Shown here: in pieces, positions 17,227-25,667 of the stretch | How the letters are laid out: each line of letters starts with the position of its first letter | How positions within the stretch are numbered: the first letter of the stretch is position 1 | Source of the DNA: Celerinatantimonas diazotrophica | GTDB lineage: Bacteria > Pseudomonadota > Gammaproteobacteria > Enterobacterales > Celerinatantimonadaceae | Assembly (NCBI RefSeq): GCF_004339545.1 | Contig: NZ_SMGD01000013.1 | Coordinates: forward strand, 1-64,000 | Length of the DNA stretch: 64,000 nucleotides | Direction of reading: 5' to 3' | Translations under genes and position numbers: made by a program | Notes under the pieces: model-generated | Database searches by the model: none | What the model was told of the DNA's origin: nothing | Seen by the model: the letters and a program-made list of their open reading frames with translations, nothing else

Positions 17227-19707
17227 TTACTGCACCGCAGGATACTGCTTGAGTTTCCAGATCTCTTTAACATAGTCATCGATTGAGCGATCAGAATTAA
17301 ATTTGCCGACACAAGCAGCATTCATAATCGCCATCTTGGCCCATTTAGCCTTATCGCGATAGGTTTCATCCACTTTTTGCTGGGCATCAATATAACTTTG
17401 ATAATCTGCCAAACATAAGAATGGATCTCCGCCATCAAGCAAACTGTGCTTAATTGAAGAAAGTTGTCCAGGAGCATTCGGAGTAAAATAATCACTATCC
17501 AACCAATCTAAAACGGCTTTAAGTTCAGGATTGTTATAGTAATAATCCCGACTGTTATAGCCATTTTTTAGTTTAAGATCGACCTCTTCGGCCGTTAAAC
17601 CAAAAATGAAAATATTTTCATCACCGACTTCTTCACGAATTTCGACATTTGCACCATCCATGGTCCCAATGGTTAATGCGCCGTTTAAGGCAAATTTCAT
17701 ATTCCCCGTGCCCGACGCTTCTTTGCCTGCCGTAGAAATCTGCTCAGACAGGTCGCCTGCAGGAATCATTTTTTCAGCTAAAGTCACTCGATAGTTGGGC
17801 ATAAACACAACTTTCAGCTTACCGGCCACCCGCTTATCTTGATTTATTTTCTCTCCCACTTTATTAATGGCAAAAATAATATCTTTTGCGAGTCGGTAAC
17901 CGGGCGCCGCTTTGGCACCAAAAATAAAGACCCGAGGCTGAATATCTAAATTAGGATCTTGCAGAATTCGACGATATAAAGTCAGAATATGTAATAAATT
18001 CAGATGTTGGCGTTTATATTCATGTAACCGCTTAATCTGAATATCAAAAATTGCTTCAGGGTTAACTTCAATTCCCATTAAATCATGAATGAGCGTCGCC
18101 AGTTTTTGTTTATTTTTATGCTTGATCGCCATAAATTTTTGCTGAAAATCTTTCTCATCCGCATACTCAGCAACTTTTTTTAGCATCTCTAAATTAGTTG
18201 GCCAATGTATGCCAACACAATCATCATAGAGCTGGGCAAGCTCAGGATTACAGGCTTTAAGCCAACGTCGCGGCGTAATGCCATTGGTCACGTTGGTAAA
18301 ACGCTCAGGCCAAAGCTCATAAAATTTAGGGAACAGATCCTTTTTAACAAGTTCACTATGCATCTGCGCCACGCCATTGACTTTAAAACAACAAACCACA
18401 CACAAATAGGCCATGCGAACCATTCGCACAGAGCCTTCTTCGATAATCGACAGTTCGCGTTTAATCTCATCATTGCCCGGCCATTTTTTTGCAACCACAT
18501 CATCGAGAAAGCGGTGATTAATCTCATAGATAATTTCTAGATGGCGAGGCAAAACATTCTCAAATAAACCAACTTCCCATTTTTCCAGGGCCTCTGGAAG
18601 CAATGTATGATTTGTATAAGCGAATACTTTCTCACAAATGCCCCAAGCGTTATCCCAATCTAACCCTTCATCATCAATCAACAAGCGCATCAATTCAACA
18701 ATCGCAATAGTTGGGTGAGTATCATTTAACTGCATCACCACTTGCTCAGCAAACTGACTAAAGTCGTCATGACGGCGTTTATAACGTCTCACAATATCTT
18801 TCAGTGAACAACAACAGAAAAAGTACTGTTGAGTCAACCGCAGTTGTTTACCTGCAGGGGTTTCATCATTAGGATAAAGAACTTTGGATATGGCTTCGGC
18901 ACGAGATTTTTCGGCCTGAGCATCGACATACCCCCCTGCATTAAAGACGTCCCAATCAAAATAGTCATCGGCACGACTTTCCCACAACCGTAAAATATTA
19001 ACTGTATGCCCACCATAACCAACCACGGGGATATCCCACGGCACACCACGAACCATCTCGCCTGGATGCCATATTTTACGTAGCTGTCCGTCATTGCCAA
19101 ACACTGTTTCAACATAGCCAAACAGCGGAACTTTCTGGATGGATTCAGGTCGGCAAATTTCCCAAGGGTTGCCATAATCACGCCAACTATCAGGCCGTTC
19201 TATTTGTTGGCCATCACGAAATTCTTGGCGAAACAAACCATGTTCATAGTGAATCCCATAACCAATGGCTGGATATCCAAGCGTTGCCAGCGAGTCAATA
19301 AAACACGCCGCCAATCGCCCTAATCCACCATTACCCAACGCCATATCCGGCTCTTCATTACAAAGCTCTTCGATATCTAATCCAAGTTCGGCAAGCGCAT
19401 CACGAGCAGGCTCAAAAATGCCAAGGTTGTATAAATTATTACGAGTTAAACGCCCCATCAAAAACTCAAGTGACAAATAATGAACCGCTCGGGTATCAAT
19501 GTTGGAATGTGCTTTATGGGTTTCAGATAATCCGACAAACACTCGTTCATTGATTGCGGCACAGGTCGCTTTCCACCAAGCTTGGGGGTTTGCTTTCTCT
19601 TCAATGGTGCCTAAAGTACTGTGGAGATGATTCAGAACCGAATCTTTAAATGCATCTTTATCAAGATAAAACGGGAAGTCTTCAGCAGCTGCGGGAACAT
19701 TAATCAT
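17227..19707 (-). CDS. glgP: Glycogen/maltodextrin phosphorylase
   Basis: An 826-residue PLP-dependent glucan phosphorylase (E. coli GlgP 815, MalP 797) releasing glucose-1-phosphate from glycogen or maltodextrins. [20 protein letters not shown] and [20 protein letters not shown] are N-terminal family blocks. [18 protein letters not shown] and [19 protein letters not shown] hold the phosphate site and the pyridoxal-phosphate lysine. The product is the substrate of the phosphoglucomutase encoded just upstream on the same strand, with 288 bases between the genes. Whether glycogen or maltodextrin is the natural substrate is not decided; no glgABCX or malQ gene is nearby. Confidence 0.92.
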   Translation of the reverse strand: MINVPAAAEDFPFYLDKDAFKDSVLNHLHSTLGTIEEKANPQAWWKATCAAINERVFVGLSETHKAHSNIDTRAVHYLSLEFLMGRLTRNNLYNLGIFEPARDALAELGLDIEELCNEEPDMALGNGGLGRLAACFIDSLATLGYPAIGYGIHYEHGLFRQEFRDGQQIERPDSWRDYGNPWEICRPESIQKVPLFGYVETVFGNDGQLRKIWHPGEMVRGVPWDIPVVGYGGHTVNILRLWESRADDYFDWDVFNAGGYVDAQAEKSRAEAISKVLYPNDETPAGKQLRLTQQYFFCCCSLKDIVRRYKRRHDDFSQFAEQVVMQLNDTHPTIAIVELMRLLIDDEGLDWDNAWGICEKVFAYTNHTLLPEALEKWEVGLFENVLPRHLEIIYEINHRFLDDVVAKKWPGNDEIKRELSIIEEGSVRMVRMAYLCVVCCFKVNGVAQMHSELVKKDLFPKFYELWPERFTNVTNGITPRRWLKACNPELAQLYDDCVGIHWPTNLEMLKKVAEYADEKDFQQKFMAIKHKNKQKLATLIHDLMGIEVNPEAIFDIQIKRLHEYKRQHLNLLHILTLYRRILQDPNLDIQPRVFIFGAKAAPGYRLAKDIIFAINKVGEKINQDKRVAGKLKVVFMPNYRVTLAEKMIPAGDLSEQISTAGKEASGTGNMKFALNGALTIGTMDGANVEIREEVGDENIFIFGLTAEEVDLKLKNGYNSRDYYYNNPELKAVLDWLDSDYFTPNAPGQLSSIKHSLLDGGDPFLCLADYQSYIDAQQKVDETYRDKAKWAKMAIMNAACVGKFNSDRSIDDYVKEIWKLKQYPAVQ

Positions 19708-19965
19708 AAACTTACGATCCTATTTTAAACCAGACTTGATAATCGAATCGAACAACAATCTACAGGTTGAAATGATCACATCTCCCCGTTAAATTCAATC
19801 CGCTCTTACAACATCATAAGACTCTCAGACAAAGAACCAATATAATGTTACACATACTTAACAAGGTATAGCGCAATGTGTGGCAAATGTCACAGTTTAT
19901 AAAATAAGCAAAAGCATCAATAAAGAGCTGTTTATGCTGTTTTTCGTGGGCTTGAATATGAAATC

Positions 19966-19984
19966 GGACCAGCTACAGCTGGCC
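19966..19984 (-). terminator. Hairpin after pgm
   Basis: GGACCAGCT and AGCTGGCCC pair with one mismatch around a one-base centre, directly downstream of the pgm stop on the minus strand. No strong T tract follows, so termination before glgP would be partial. Confidence 0.4.
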
Positions 19985-19995
19985 CGTTGGAGACA

Positions 19996-21645
19996 CTAAA
20001 GACCAGCTTTAGCAAATGCGGCTGAAACAATTTGCTGAGCTTCTTTCTCAATCAGCTCTAGATGAGCTTTATCTTTAAAGCTTTCCATATAGATTTTATA
20101 AATATCTTCCGTCCCTGATGGCCGTGCGGCAAACCAACCATGTTCGGTCACGACTTTTAACCCACCAATTTCTGCGTCATTTCCAGGGGCGCTGGTCAGC
20201 TTAGCAATAATGGGCTCACCAGCAAGTTCTTTGGCTTCGACCAAAGAAGGGTCAAGCGACTTAAGCACCGCTTTTTGCTCGGCATTCGCGCTGGCTTCAA
20301 AACGCTGATAGATTGGAGCACCATAAGATTTAACTAATTGCTGATAATGCCAAGCCGGATCGTGGCCAGTAACCGCTATAATCTCAGCTGCCAATAATGC
20401 TAAAATGATACCGTCTTTGTCAGTACTCCAAACACTACCATCAAAGCGTAAGAAGGATGCACCAGCGCTTTCTTCGCCACCAAAACCCAACTCACCGCTA
20501 TAAAGACCATCAACAAACCATTTAAATCCCACTGGAACTTCACACAATTTGCGATGAAGCTTTTCAGCAACCTTATCAATCATCGAACTTGATACAAGTG
20601 TTTTACCAACGGCAGCATCTGTTGGCCAGTTTGATCGATGGGAGAACAAATATTCAATCGCAACAGCCAAATAGTGGTTTGGATTCATCAATCCAGCAGA
20701 CTTCGTGACAATGCCATGGCGGTCATAATCGGGGTCATTCCCCACTGCAATATCAAAGTGATCTTTGTACTGAATTAACCTTGCCATAGCATATGGTGAT
20801 GAGCAATCCATACGAATTTTGCCGTCTTTATCAAGCGACATAAAAGAAAAAGTCGGATCAACGCGGTCATTAACCACTTCAATATTCAAACCATAGGTTT
20901 TAGCAATCACAGGCCAATAAGCAACACCTGAGCCACCCAAGGTATCGACACCAATTTTAACTTGGGCATCTCGAATCGCGTTTACATCAATAACATTTTT
21001 TAAATCATCAACATAAGGTGTAATGTAGTCATACGCCTGAATTGAGTTACGCTGAATCGCTTGTGGGTAAGCTAAATGTTTCACCCCTTTTAAGCCATCG
21101 GCTAATAGTGCATTGGCTCGGTCCTGGATGATTTTAGTCACACCGGTATCTGCAGGGCCGCCATTGGGTGGATTATATTTAAAACCACCATCACGCGGGG
21201 GATTATGAGAAGGGGTTATCACAACACCGTCGGCTTGATCACTATGGCTGGCATTGTAAGTCAAAATAGCATGCGAAATCACAGGTGTGGGTGTAAAGCC
21301 AAATTCCTGCTGATAAAACACGCTTAACCCATTGGCTGCAAATACTTCAATAGCAGTGCGAAACGCGCTTTCGGACAGAGCATGAGTATCTTTACCTAAA
21401 AATAGAGGCCCTTGATAACCTTGTTCTTTACGATATTCAGCAATCGCCTGACTGATCGCTAAAATGTGGTCTTGATTAAACGCACCATCACTGGCAGATC
21501 CTCGATGGCCGCTGGTTCCAAAGCTCACTTGTTGGGCCACATTGTTAGGATCTGGCGATATGAGATAATAATCACTCATCAGCTGTGGGATATTGGTTAA
21601 ATCCTCCGCCTTGGCGGGCTGTCCTGCTCTTGGGTGAATTGCCAT
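19996..21645 (-). CDS. pgm: Phosphoglucomutase (alpha-D-glucose phosphate-specific)
   Basis: A 549-residue enzyme (E. coli Pgm 546) interconverting glucose-1-phosphate and glucose-6-phosphate. The phosphoserine loop [20 protein letters not shown], the metal-binding loop [12 protein letters not shown], the sugar-binding [12 protein letters not shown] and the phosphate-binding [13 protein letters not shown] near the C-terminus are all intact. It follows seqA by 44 bases on the same strand, the same pair as in enterobacteria. It links glycogen breakdown by the downstream phosphorylase to glycolysis. Confidence 0.95.
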   Translation of the reverse strand: MAIHPRAGQPAKAEDLTNIPQLMSDYYLISPDPNNVAQQVSFGTSGHRGSASDGAFNQDHILAISQAIAEYRKEQGYQGPLFLGKDTHALSESAFRTAIEVFAANGLSVFYQQEFGFTPTPVISHAILTYNASHSDQADGVVITPSHNPPRDGGFKYNPPNGGPADTGVTKIIQDRANALLADGLKGVKHLAYPQAIQRNSIQAYDYITPYVDDLKNVIDVNAIRDAQVKIGVDTLGGSGVAYWPVIAKTYGLNIEVVNDRVDPTFSFMSLDKDGKIRMDCSSPYAMARLIQYKDHFDIAVGNDPDYDRHGIVTKSAGLMNPNHYLAVAIEYLFSHRSNWPTDAAVGKTLVSSSMIDKVAEKLHRKLCEVPVGFKWFVDGLYSGELGFGGEESAGASFLRFDGSVWSTDKDGIILALLAAEIIAVTGHDPAWHYQQLVKSYGAPIYQRFEASANAEQKAVLKSLDPSLVEAKELAGEPIIAKLTSAPGNDAEIGGLKVVTEHGWFAARPSGTEDIYKIYMESFKDKAHLELIEKEAQQIVSAAFAKAGL

Positions 21646-21689
21646 AATTGATATTCCCCGTTAATAAGATAACTGCTCTTATACAAATG

Positions 21690-22184
21690 TTAAATAGTAC
21701 TAACAACAGACTCTATATCATCTTTCCCATAGCCCATTGAATCCATTAGTTGCGACAAAATTAGCCGCTTGCGACCCGTGTTGGTATTCGTGATCACCCA
21801 AAACGGCGATTGCGGAATTGCTTTTGGATTAGTCGTTTTCCCCGTAGCAAGCAACTGTTGTTCACTGGTTGCAAAATAAACACGTTTGCTTCCTTTAATT
21901 TCACTGGCATGAGTAAACGTTTGTGGATCGCTCTGATAAAGATGACTCAGCAGCGCTATAAATCGTTTTACCGAACTGCCAAGCCCCTTATATGACTCAC
22001 TAGCGATGAACGCATGGAGCTTTTCAAGGCAATCCTGAGCACTCTCCTCGGGCAGTTGGCTTGAGGATTCATTATGGTCAACGTCTAACAATCGCCGCAA
22101 AATTTGCGATGCACTCTCGCCAATATGCTGAGTTTGGCTAGCGATGTAGTGATAGAGTTCTTCATCAATTTCAATAGACTTCAT
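21690..22184 (-). CDS. seqA: Replication initiation negative modulator SeqA
   Basis: A 164-residue protein (E. coli 181). The N-terminal oligomerisation domain is MKSIEIDEELYHYIASQT, followed by a variable linker. The C-terminal DNA-binding domain holds the hemimethylated-GATC-contact region around WVITNTNTGRKRLILSQLMD and SMGYGKDDIESVV. SeqA sequesters newly replicated oriC, so the organism should carry Dam methylation. The shorter linker accounts for the length difference. It is the first gene of seqA-pgm and divergent from ybfF. Confidence 0.95.
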   Translation of the reverse strand: MKSIEIDEELYHYIASQTQHIGESASQILRRLLDVDHNESSSQLPEESAQDCLEKLHAFIASESYKGLGSSVKRFIALLSHLYQSDPQTFTHASEIKGSKRVYFATSEQQLLATGKTTNPKAIPQSPFWVITNTNTGRKRLILSQLMDSMGYGKDDIESVVSTI

Positions 22185-22381
22185 CTAAGTAAAAATAAAC
22201 CATTCTGCTCTGAATTCATTGCAAATATTATACAGAGTGACTGAAAGATCTCGACAACTTGTTGCCCGACAATTGAAAAATACCTATGATCTTGATTTAT
22301 ATTTGACGATATCACCTTAGGATTGAGCCTAAAGGTTCAATAACCGACAATAGATCGCAATACTTATCAATGATGTAAATT

Positions 22382-23170
22382 ATGCAACCACTCAATGTTC
22401 AGCAACTAAGCTATCAAGGAAGTGAAAAATCCCCTCAGAGCGTGCTACTCGTTCATGGCCTATTCGGCAGTGGCGACAATTTTAAAGCACTCGGTAAAGA
22501 GCTTAGTGAAAATTTCCAAGTTTACCTAGTCGATGCTCTCAATCATGGCCAATCTCCTCGCGCTAAATCAATGCAATATCACCAACAGGCCGATGCACTC
22601 ATTGCAACACTCGATGCTTTTAATATTGAGAGCTGTTATTTGCTAGGACATTCCATGGGCGGTAAATTGGCGATGGCAACTGCACTTTTGTATCCGCAAC
22701 GCGTGGATAAACTCATTGTTGCTGATATGGCCCCCATTGCCTACCAACATGGACATAATGCTGAATTCAAGGGCCTTCAAAGCGTTAACCTAGAACAAAT
22801 TCAAAATCGCCGAGATGCCGACGAGGTCCTTGCGAAATATATTTCCGATTCATCGATTCGCCAGTTTTTATTAAAGTCATTAAAAAAAGACCATAATCAA
22901 TGGCACTGGCTCTTTGATGTCGATAACCTTGAACAAACTTACCCACAGATGATTGACTGGCCTTTTACTGGGCAATCCTACCAAAAACCGACTTTATTTA
23001 TAAAAGGTCAGAACTCTGACTATATAAAAGAAAGCGATCAGCAAACGATAACCACTCAGTTTCCCAATGCCCGCTTCAAAGTCATCATGCAAGCAGGTCA
23101 TTGGCTACATGCCCAAAAACCGAGCATATTTAATCGTCTGGTAAAAGATTTTTTCTCCTCAGAAAATTAA
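22382..23170 (+). CDS. ybfF: Alpha/beta-hydrolase esterase YbfF
   Basis: A 262-residue alpha/beta hydrolase. LLVHGLFGSGDNFKALGKEL is the oxyanion region typical of YbfF, LLGHSMGGKLAMATAL contains the nucleophile serine in GHSMG, and MQAGHWLHAQKPSIF carries the catalytic histidine. E. coli YbfF hydrolyses short-chain acyl and thioester substrates in vitro. Its divergent position relative to seqA matches the enterobacterial arrangement. Confidence 0.92.
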   Translation: MQPLNVQQLSYQGSEKSPQSVLLVHGLFGSGDNFKALGKELSENFQVYLVDALNHGQSPRAKSMQYHQQADALIATLDAFNIESCYLLGHSMGGKLAMATALLYPQRVDKLIVADMAPIAYQHGHNAEFKGLQSVNLEQIQNRRDADEVLAKYISDSSIRQFLLKSLKKDHNQWHWLFDVDNLEQTYPQMIDWPFTGQSYQKPTLFIKGQNSDYIKESDQQTITTQFPNARFKVIMQAGHWLHAQKPSIFNRLVKDFFSSEN

Positions 23171-23251
23171 CACCGCCAGAAGCTTTGTGCTATAGTCCGC
23201 ATCTAAAATCACGCGAGGGCTATGGCATATCCCATGTGTCTTAAAAAAGCA

Positions 23252-23303
23252 TATAATGAGATAGAAGTTGTAGCCGCAGAAATCTGACAGGCTGGTCAGA
23301 TTT
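23252..23303 (+). promoter_or_regulatory. Promoter -10 and 24-base inverted repeat upstream of ybfE-fldA
   Basis: TATAAT at 23252-23257 is a consensus -10 sequence. Just downstream, AAATCTGAC (23280-23288) and GTCAGATTT (23295-23303) form a perfect nine-base inverted repeat around AGGCTG, about 25 bases before the ybfE ATG. It could be an operator over the early transcribed region or an mRNA hairpin near the ribosome site. It does not match the LexA consensus CTGT-N8-ACAG expected for ybfE. Confidence 0.55.
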
Positions 23304-23327
23304 GATAAAATGCTAGTATGTAGGTTT

Positions 23328-23621
23328 ATGGCAAAACAAAACACGGATCGGACAACAATCGATCTGTTTGCAAATGAAAAGCGTGCTGGCAGGCCTAAAA
23401 CAAATCCGCTCTCGAGAAAAGAACAACTCAGGGTTAATAAACGCAATCAGCTGCGTCGGGATCGCCAGAAAGGGCTAAAGCGAATAGAGCTGAAAGTTGG
23501 TAATGATTTGTTGAGTGCCCTGAATACCTTAGCCTCAGAGCAAGGACTCAGCCGCAGTGAACTCATTGAACAAGTGCTCATTGAGCATGTCGCCGTCTTA
23601 ATGACAGAATCACAACGATAG
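23328..23621 (+). CDS. ybfE: YbfE-like predicted DNA-binding protein
   Basis: A protein of 97 residues homologous to E. coli YbfE. It starts MAKQNTDRTTIDLFANE, continues with the basic block GRPKTNPLSRKEQLRVNKRN, and ends in a ribbon-helix-helix-like segment (LNTLASEQGLSRSELIEQVL). In E. coli the gene is LexA-controlled. I start at the ATG at 23328, matching the E. coli protein, instead of six codons upstream. It is 15 bases before fldA and should be cotranscribed with it. Confidence 0.88.
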   Translation: MAKQNTDRTTIDLFANEKRAGRPKTNPLSRKEQLRVNKRNQLRRDRQKGLKRIELKVGNDLLSALNTLASEQGLSRSELIEQVLIEHVAVLMTESQR

Positions 23622-23636
23622 ATACAGGTATAAGTT

Positions 23637-24164
23637 ATGGCAAGCGTTGGATTATTCTTCGGTAGCGATACCGGTAATACCGAAGCCGTTGCTCAGATGA
23701 TTCAGATTGAACTGGGCAAAAATATGGTCGATATATATGATATTGCCAAATCGACAAAAGAAGATATTGAACAATATTCGCTGATACTCATCGGGATCCC
23801 AACATGGTATTACGGTGAATCACAGTGTGATTGGGATGATTTTTATCCAGAACTAGAAAAAATTGATTTTACAGACAAAATCGTGGCTATTTTTGGTTGT
23901 GGCGATCAAGAAGATTATGCAGAGTATTTCCTTGATGCCATGGGTACAGTCCGCGATATCATCGAGGCTCGCGGGGCAACAATTGTCGGTCAGTGGTCAA
24001 CACAAGGCTACGAATTTGAAGCATCGAAAGCGCTGGTTGACGATAATCACTTTATCGGATTGGGGATTGATGAAGATCGTCAACCCGAGTTAACAGAGCA
24101 ACGTGTCAAACAATGGTGCAAACAAATTTATGATGAAATGTGCCTTGCTGAATTAGCGGATTAG
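23637..24164 (+). CDS. fldA: Flavodoxin FldA
   Basis: A 175-residue flavodoxin (E. coli FldA 176). The FMN phosphate loop GSDTGNTEAVAQMIQ begins at residue 9, the isoalloxazine loop includes GIPTWYYGESQCDWDDF, and FGCGDQEDYAEYFLDAMG and the long-chain insertion around GQWSTQGYEFEASKAL are conserved. It is an electron carrier for enzymes such as IspG/IspH, MetH activation and radical-SAM activases. It is in the ybfE-fldA operon and upstream of fur, as in enterobacteria. Confidence 0.95.
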   Translation: MASVGLFFGSDTGNTEAVAQMIQIELGKNMVDIYDIAKSTKEDIEQYSLILIGIPTWYYGESQCDWDDFYPELEKIDFTDKIVAIFGCGDQEDYAEYFLDAMGTVRDIIEARGATIVGQWSTQGYEFEASKALVDDNHFIGLGIDEDRQPELTEQRVKQWCKQIYDEMCLAELAD

Positions 24165-24185
24165 TTTTTCACTTCACTCGCATCC

Positions 24186-24212
24186 AAAGCTGACCTCTCC
24201 CGAGGCAGCTTT
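24186..24212 (+). terminator. Probable terminator after fldA
   Basis: AAAGCTG-A-CCTC and GAGGCAGCTTT form an eleven-base-pair stem with one bulge and a TCCC loop, just after the fldA stop. The downstream T content is only modest. Confidence 0.55.
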
Positions 24213-24277
24213 CGTTAAATATTTCTCACTTTCTGCCGCTACTTATATCTGTGAAGATACTTAAAAGATAATGTTTT

Positions 24278-24949
24278 ATGCGGCTTATTCTCATTTTTTT
24301 ACTCACCATGTGTTTTACCTCCACTGCATTTGCCGAAGTTTGGTACTGGCAAGATGCTCAGGGCCAAATGCATTTCAGTCAGACACAGCGCTCAGCAAAA
24401 TGGCGATTGTTAATGCGCACAGGAACAAGCAATGGTATGCCTGAGCGATTTCGCATCAAAACAGTCGATACGGCACAAAATGTCGCCACCGCCTTAATGC
24501 ATCGCCCACCGTTAGCTACGCAAACTCGGCTCTCGGACAAAAAGATAAAAGTAATATCTCATCGTCATCGGTTAACGCAACTTGTTCATTCAGCAGCAAA
24601 GCGCTATCAACTGCCACAAAAGTTATTAAAAGCCGTCATCAAAGTTGAGTCCAATTGGCGCCATAATGCCGTATCTCGAGCAGGAGCGATGGGATTAATG
24701 CAATTAATGCCTGCCACCGCCAAACGCTTTCATGTAAAAAATCCATTTGATCCAGCAGCCAATATTGATGCAGGTAGTCGCTATTTAAAAATGCTGCTCT
24801 CTGAATTTCGCTCCCCTCGTTTGGCATTAGCAGCCTATAATGCAGGAGAAAATGCGGTCCGCCGTTACAAGGGCATTCCGCCGTATCCAGAGACTCAACG
24901 CTACGTCAAAAAAATTATGGCCCTATATACACAAGAATTTTCGGGTTAA
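24278..24949 (+). CDS. Exported lytic murein transglycosylase (DUF4124-SLT)
   Basis: A 223-residue exported protein. A signal peptide (hydrophobic run LILIFLLTMCFTSTAFA, cleavage after AFA) precedes a short DUF4124-like stretch VWYWQDAQGQMHFSQTQR. The SLT domain occupies about residues 105-215, with catalytic glutamate in LKAVIKVESNWRHNAVS, then GAMGLMQLMPATAKRFHVKN and LALAAYNAGENAVRRY. It cleaves the glycan strand of peptidoglycan in the periplasm. It lies between fldA and fur, a place that in E. coli holds only the small uof frame. Confidence 0.9.
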   Translation: MRLILIFLLTMCFTSTAFAEVWYWQDAQGQMHFSQTQRSAKWRLLMRTGTSNGMPERFRIKTVDTAQNVATALMHRPPLATQTRLSDKKIKVISHRHRLTQLVHSAAKRYQLPQKLLKAVIKVESNWRHNAVSRAGAMGLMQLMPATAKRFHVKNPFDPAANIDAGSRYLKMLLSEFRSPRLALAAYNAGENAVRRYKGIPPYPETQRYVKKIMALYTQEFSG

Positions 24950-25121
24950 TCGTGCAATAGGTATGATTATTAAGTGAAATTCGTGCTATAGAACACTCTT
25001 AAATTAGTTTTACCGATAAATAATGTAAAATTGATAGGTATTAACATCAATTCGTGGTAAATTTAGTAAACTCTGTAGGCTTGGTTAGGAAAAGCCTTCG
25101 CTATTGCATGCAAGTCGGTAT

Positions 25122-25127
25122 TATAAT
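25122..25127 (+). promoter_or_regulatory. Candidate -10 box of fur
   Basis: TATAAT occurs 50 bases before the fur ATG in a 227-base intergenic region. A matching -35 is not obvious. An AGGCTT/AAGCCTT hairpin lies about 30 bases upstream. No good 19-base Fur box is visible. Confidence 0.45.
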
Positions 25128-25176
25128 GCTTAGTGCAGTACTTAATCGTTTCATTTAATCACGCGAATAGTTTCAT

Positions 25177-25608
25177 ATGCCAGATAACAACCAAGCACTA
25201 AAAAAAGCTGGATTAAAAGTGACATTGCCGCGGATCAAAATTCTTGATCTGATGCAACAACCAGATTCAGCGCATATTAGTGCCGAAGATTTATATAAAA
25301 AACTGATCGATCAAGGCGAAGAAATTGGCCTAGCGACAGTTTACCGAGTTCTCAACCAATTTGATGATGCCGGCATTGTCACTCGCCATCATTTCGAAGG
25401 TGGGAAATCTGTATTTGAGCTAAACAGTCAACATCATCATGACCATTTGGTTTGTCTTGATTGTGGAAAAGTCATTGAGTTTCGCGATGAGCTGATTGAG
25501 CAACGGCAAAAAATGATTGCTGATGAACATCATATCCAGTTGACCAATCATAGCCTTTACTTGTACGGGAATTGCCTTGATGACAATTGCCCGCATCATG
25601 AAAAGTAG
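25177..25608 (+). CDS. fur: Ferric uptake regulator Fur
   Basis: A 143-residue metalloregulator (E. coli Fur 148). The N-terminal winged helix includes LKVTLPRIKILDLMQQP and GLATVYRVLNQFDDAGIVTR. Metal-site residues are in HHFEGGKSVFELNSQHHHDH and the structural zinc cysteines in HLVCLDCGKVIEF plus YGNCLDDNCPHHEK. With ferrous iron it represses iron-uptake genes. It is transcribed alone, with a strong terminator downstream. Confidence 0.96.
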   Translation: MPDNNQALKKAGLKVTLPRIKILDLMQQPDSAHISAEDLYKKLIDQGEEIGLATVYRVLNQFDDAGIVTRHHFEGGKSVFELNSQHHHDHLVCLDCGKVIEFRDELIEQRQKMIADEHHIQLTNHSLYLYGNCLDDNCPHHEK

Positions 25609-25617
25609 TCACCAAAT

Positions 25618-25648
25618 AAAAGCCACTTCATAAAAGTGGCTTTTATTT
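25618..25648. terminator. Terminator after fur
   Basis: AAAAGCCACTT and AAGTGGCTTTT form a perfect stem around a short loop followed by ATTTTA, ten bases after the fur stop. It also serves the convergent gene ending at 25668. Confidence 0.9.
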
Positions 25649-25667
25649 TATCCAGTTAGCAGTTCTA

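Noticed and set aside
23260-23327. LexA (SOS) box before ybfE
   Set aside because: No CTGT-N8-ACAG sequence is present; the palindrome there has different arms.
24949-25177. A uof-like leader frame before fur
   Set aside because: No short frame with a start signal overlapping the fur start could be found in this gap.
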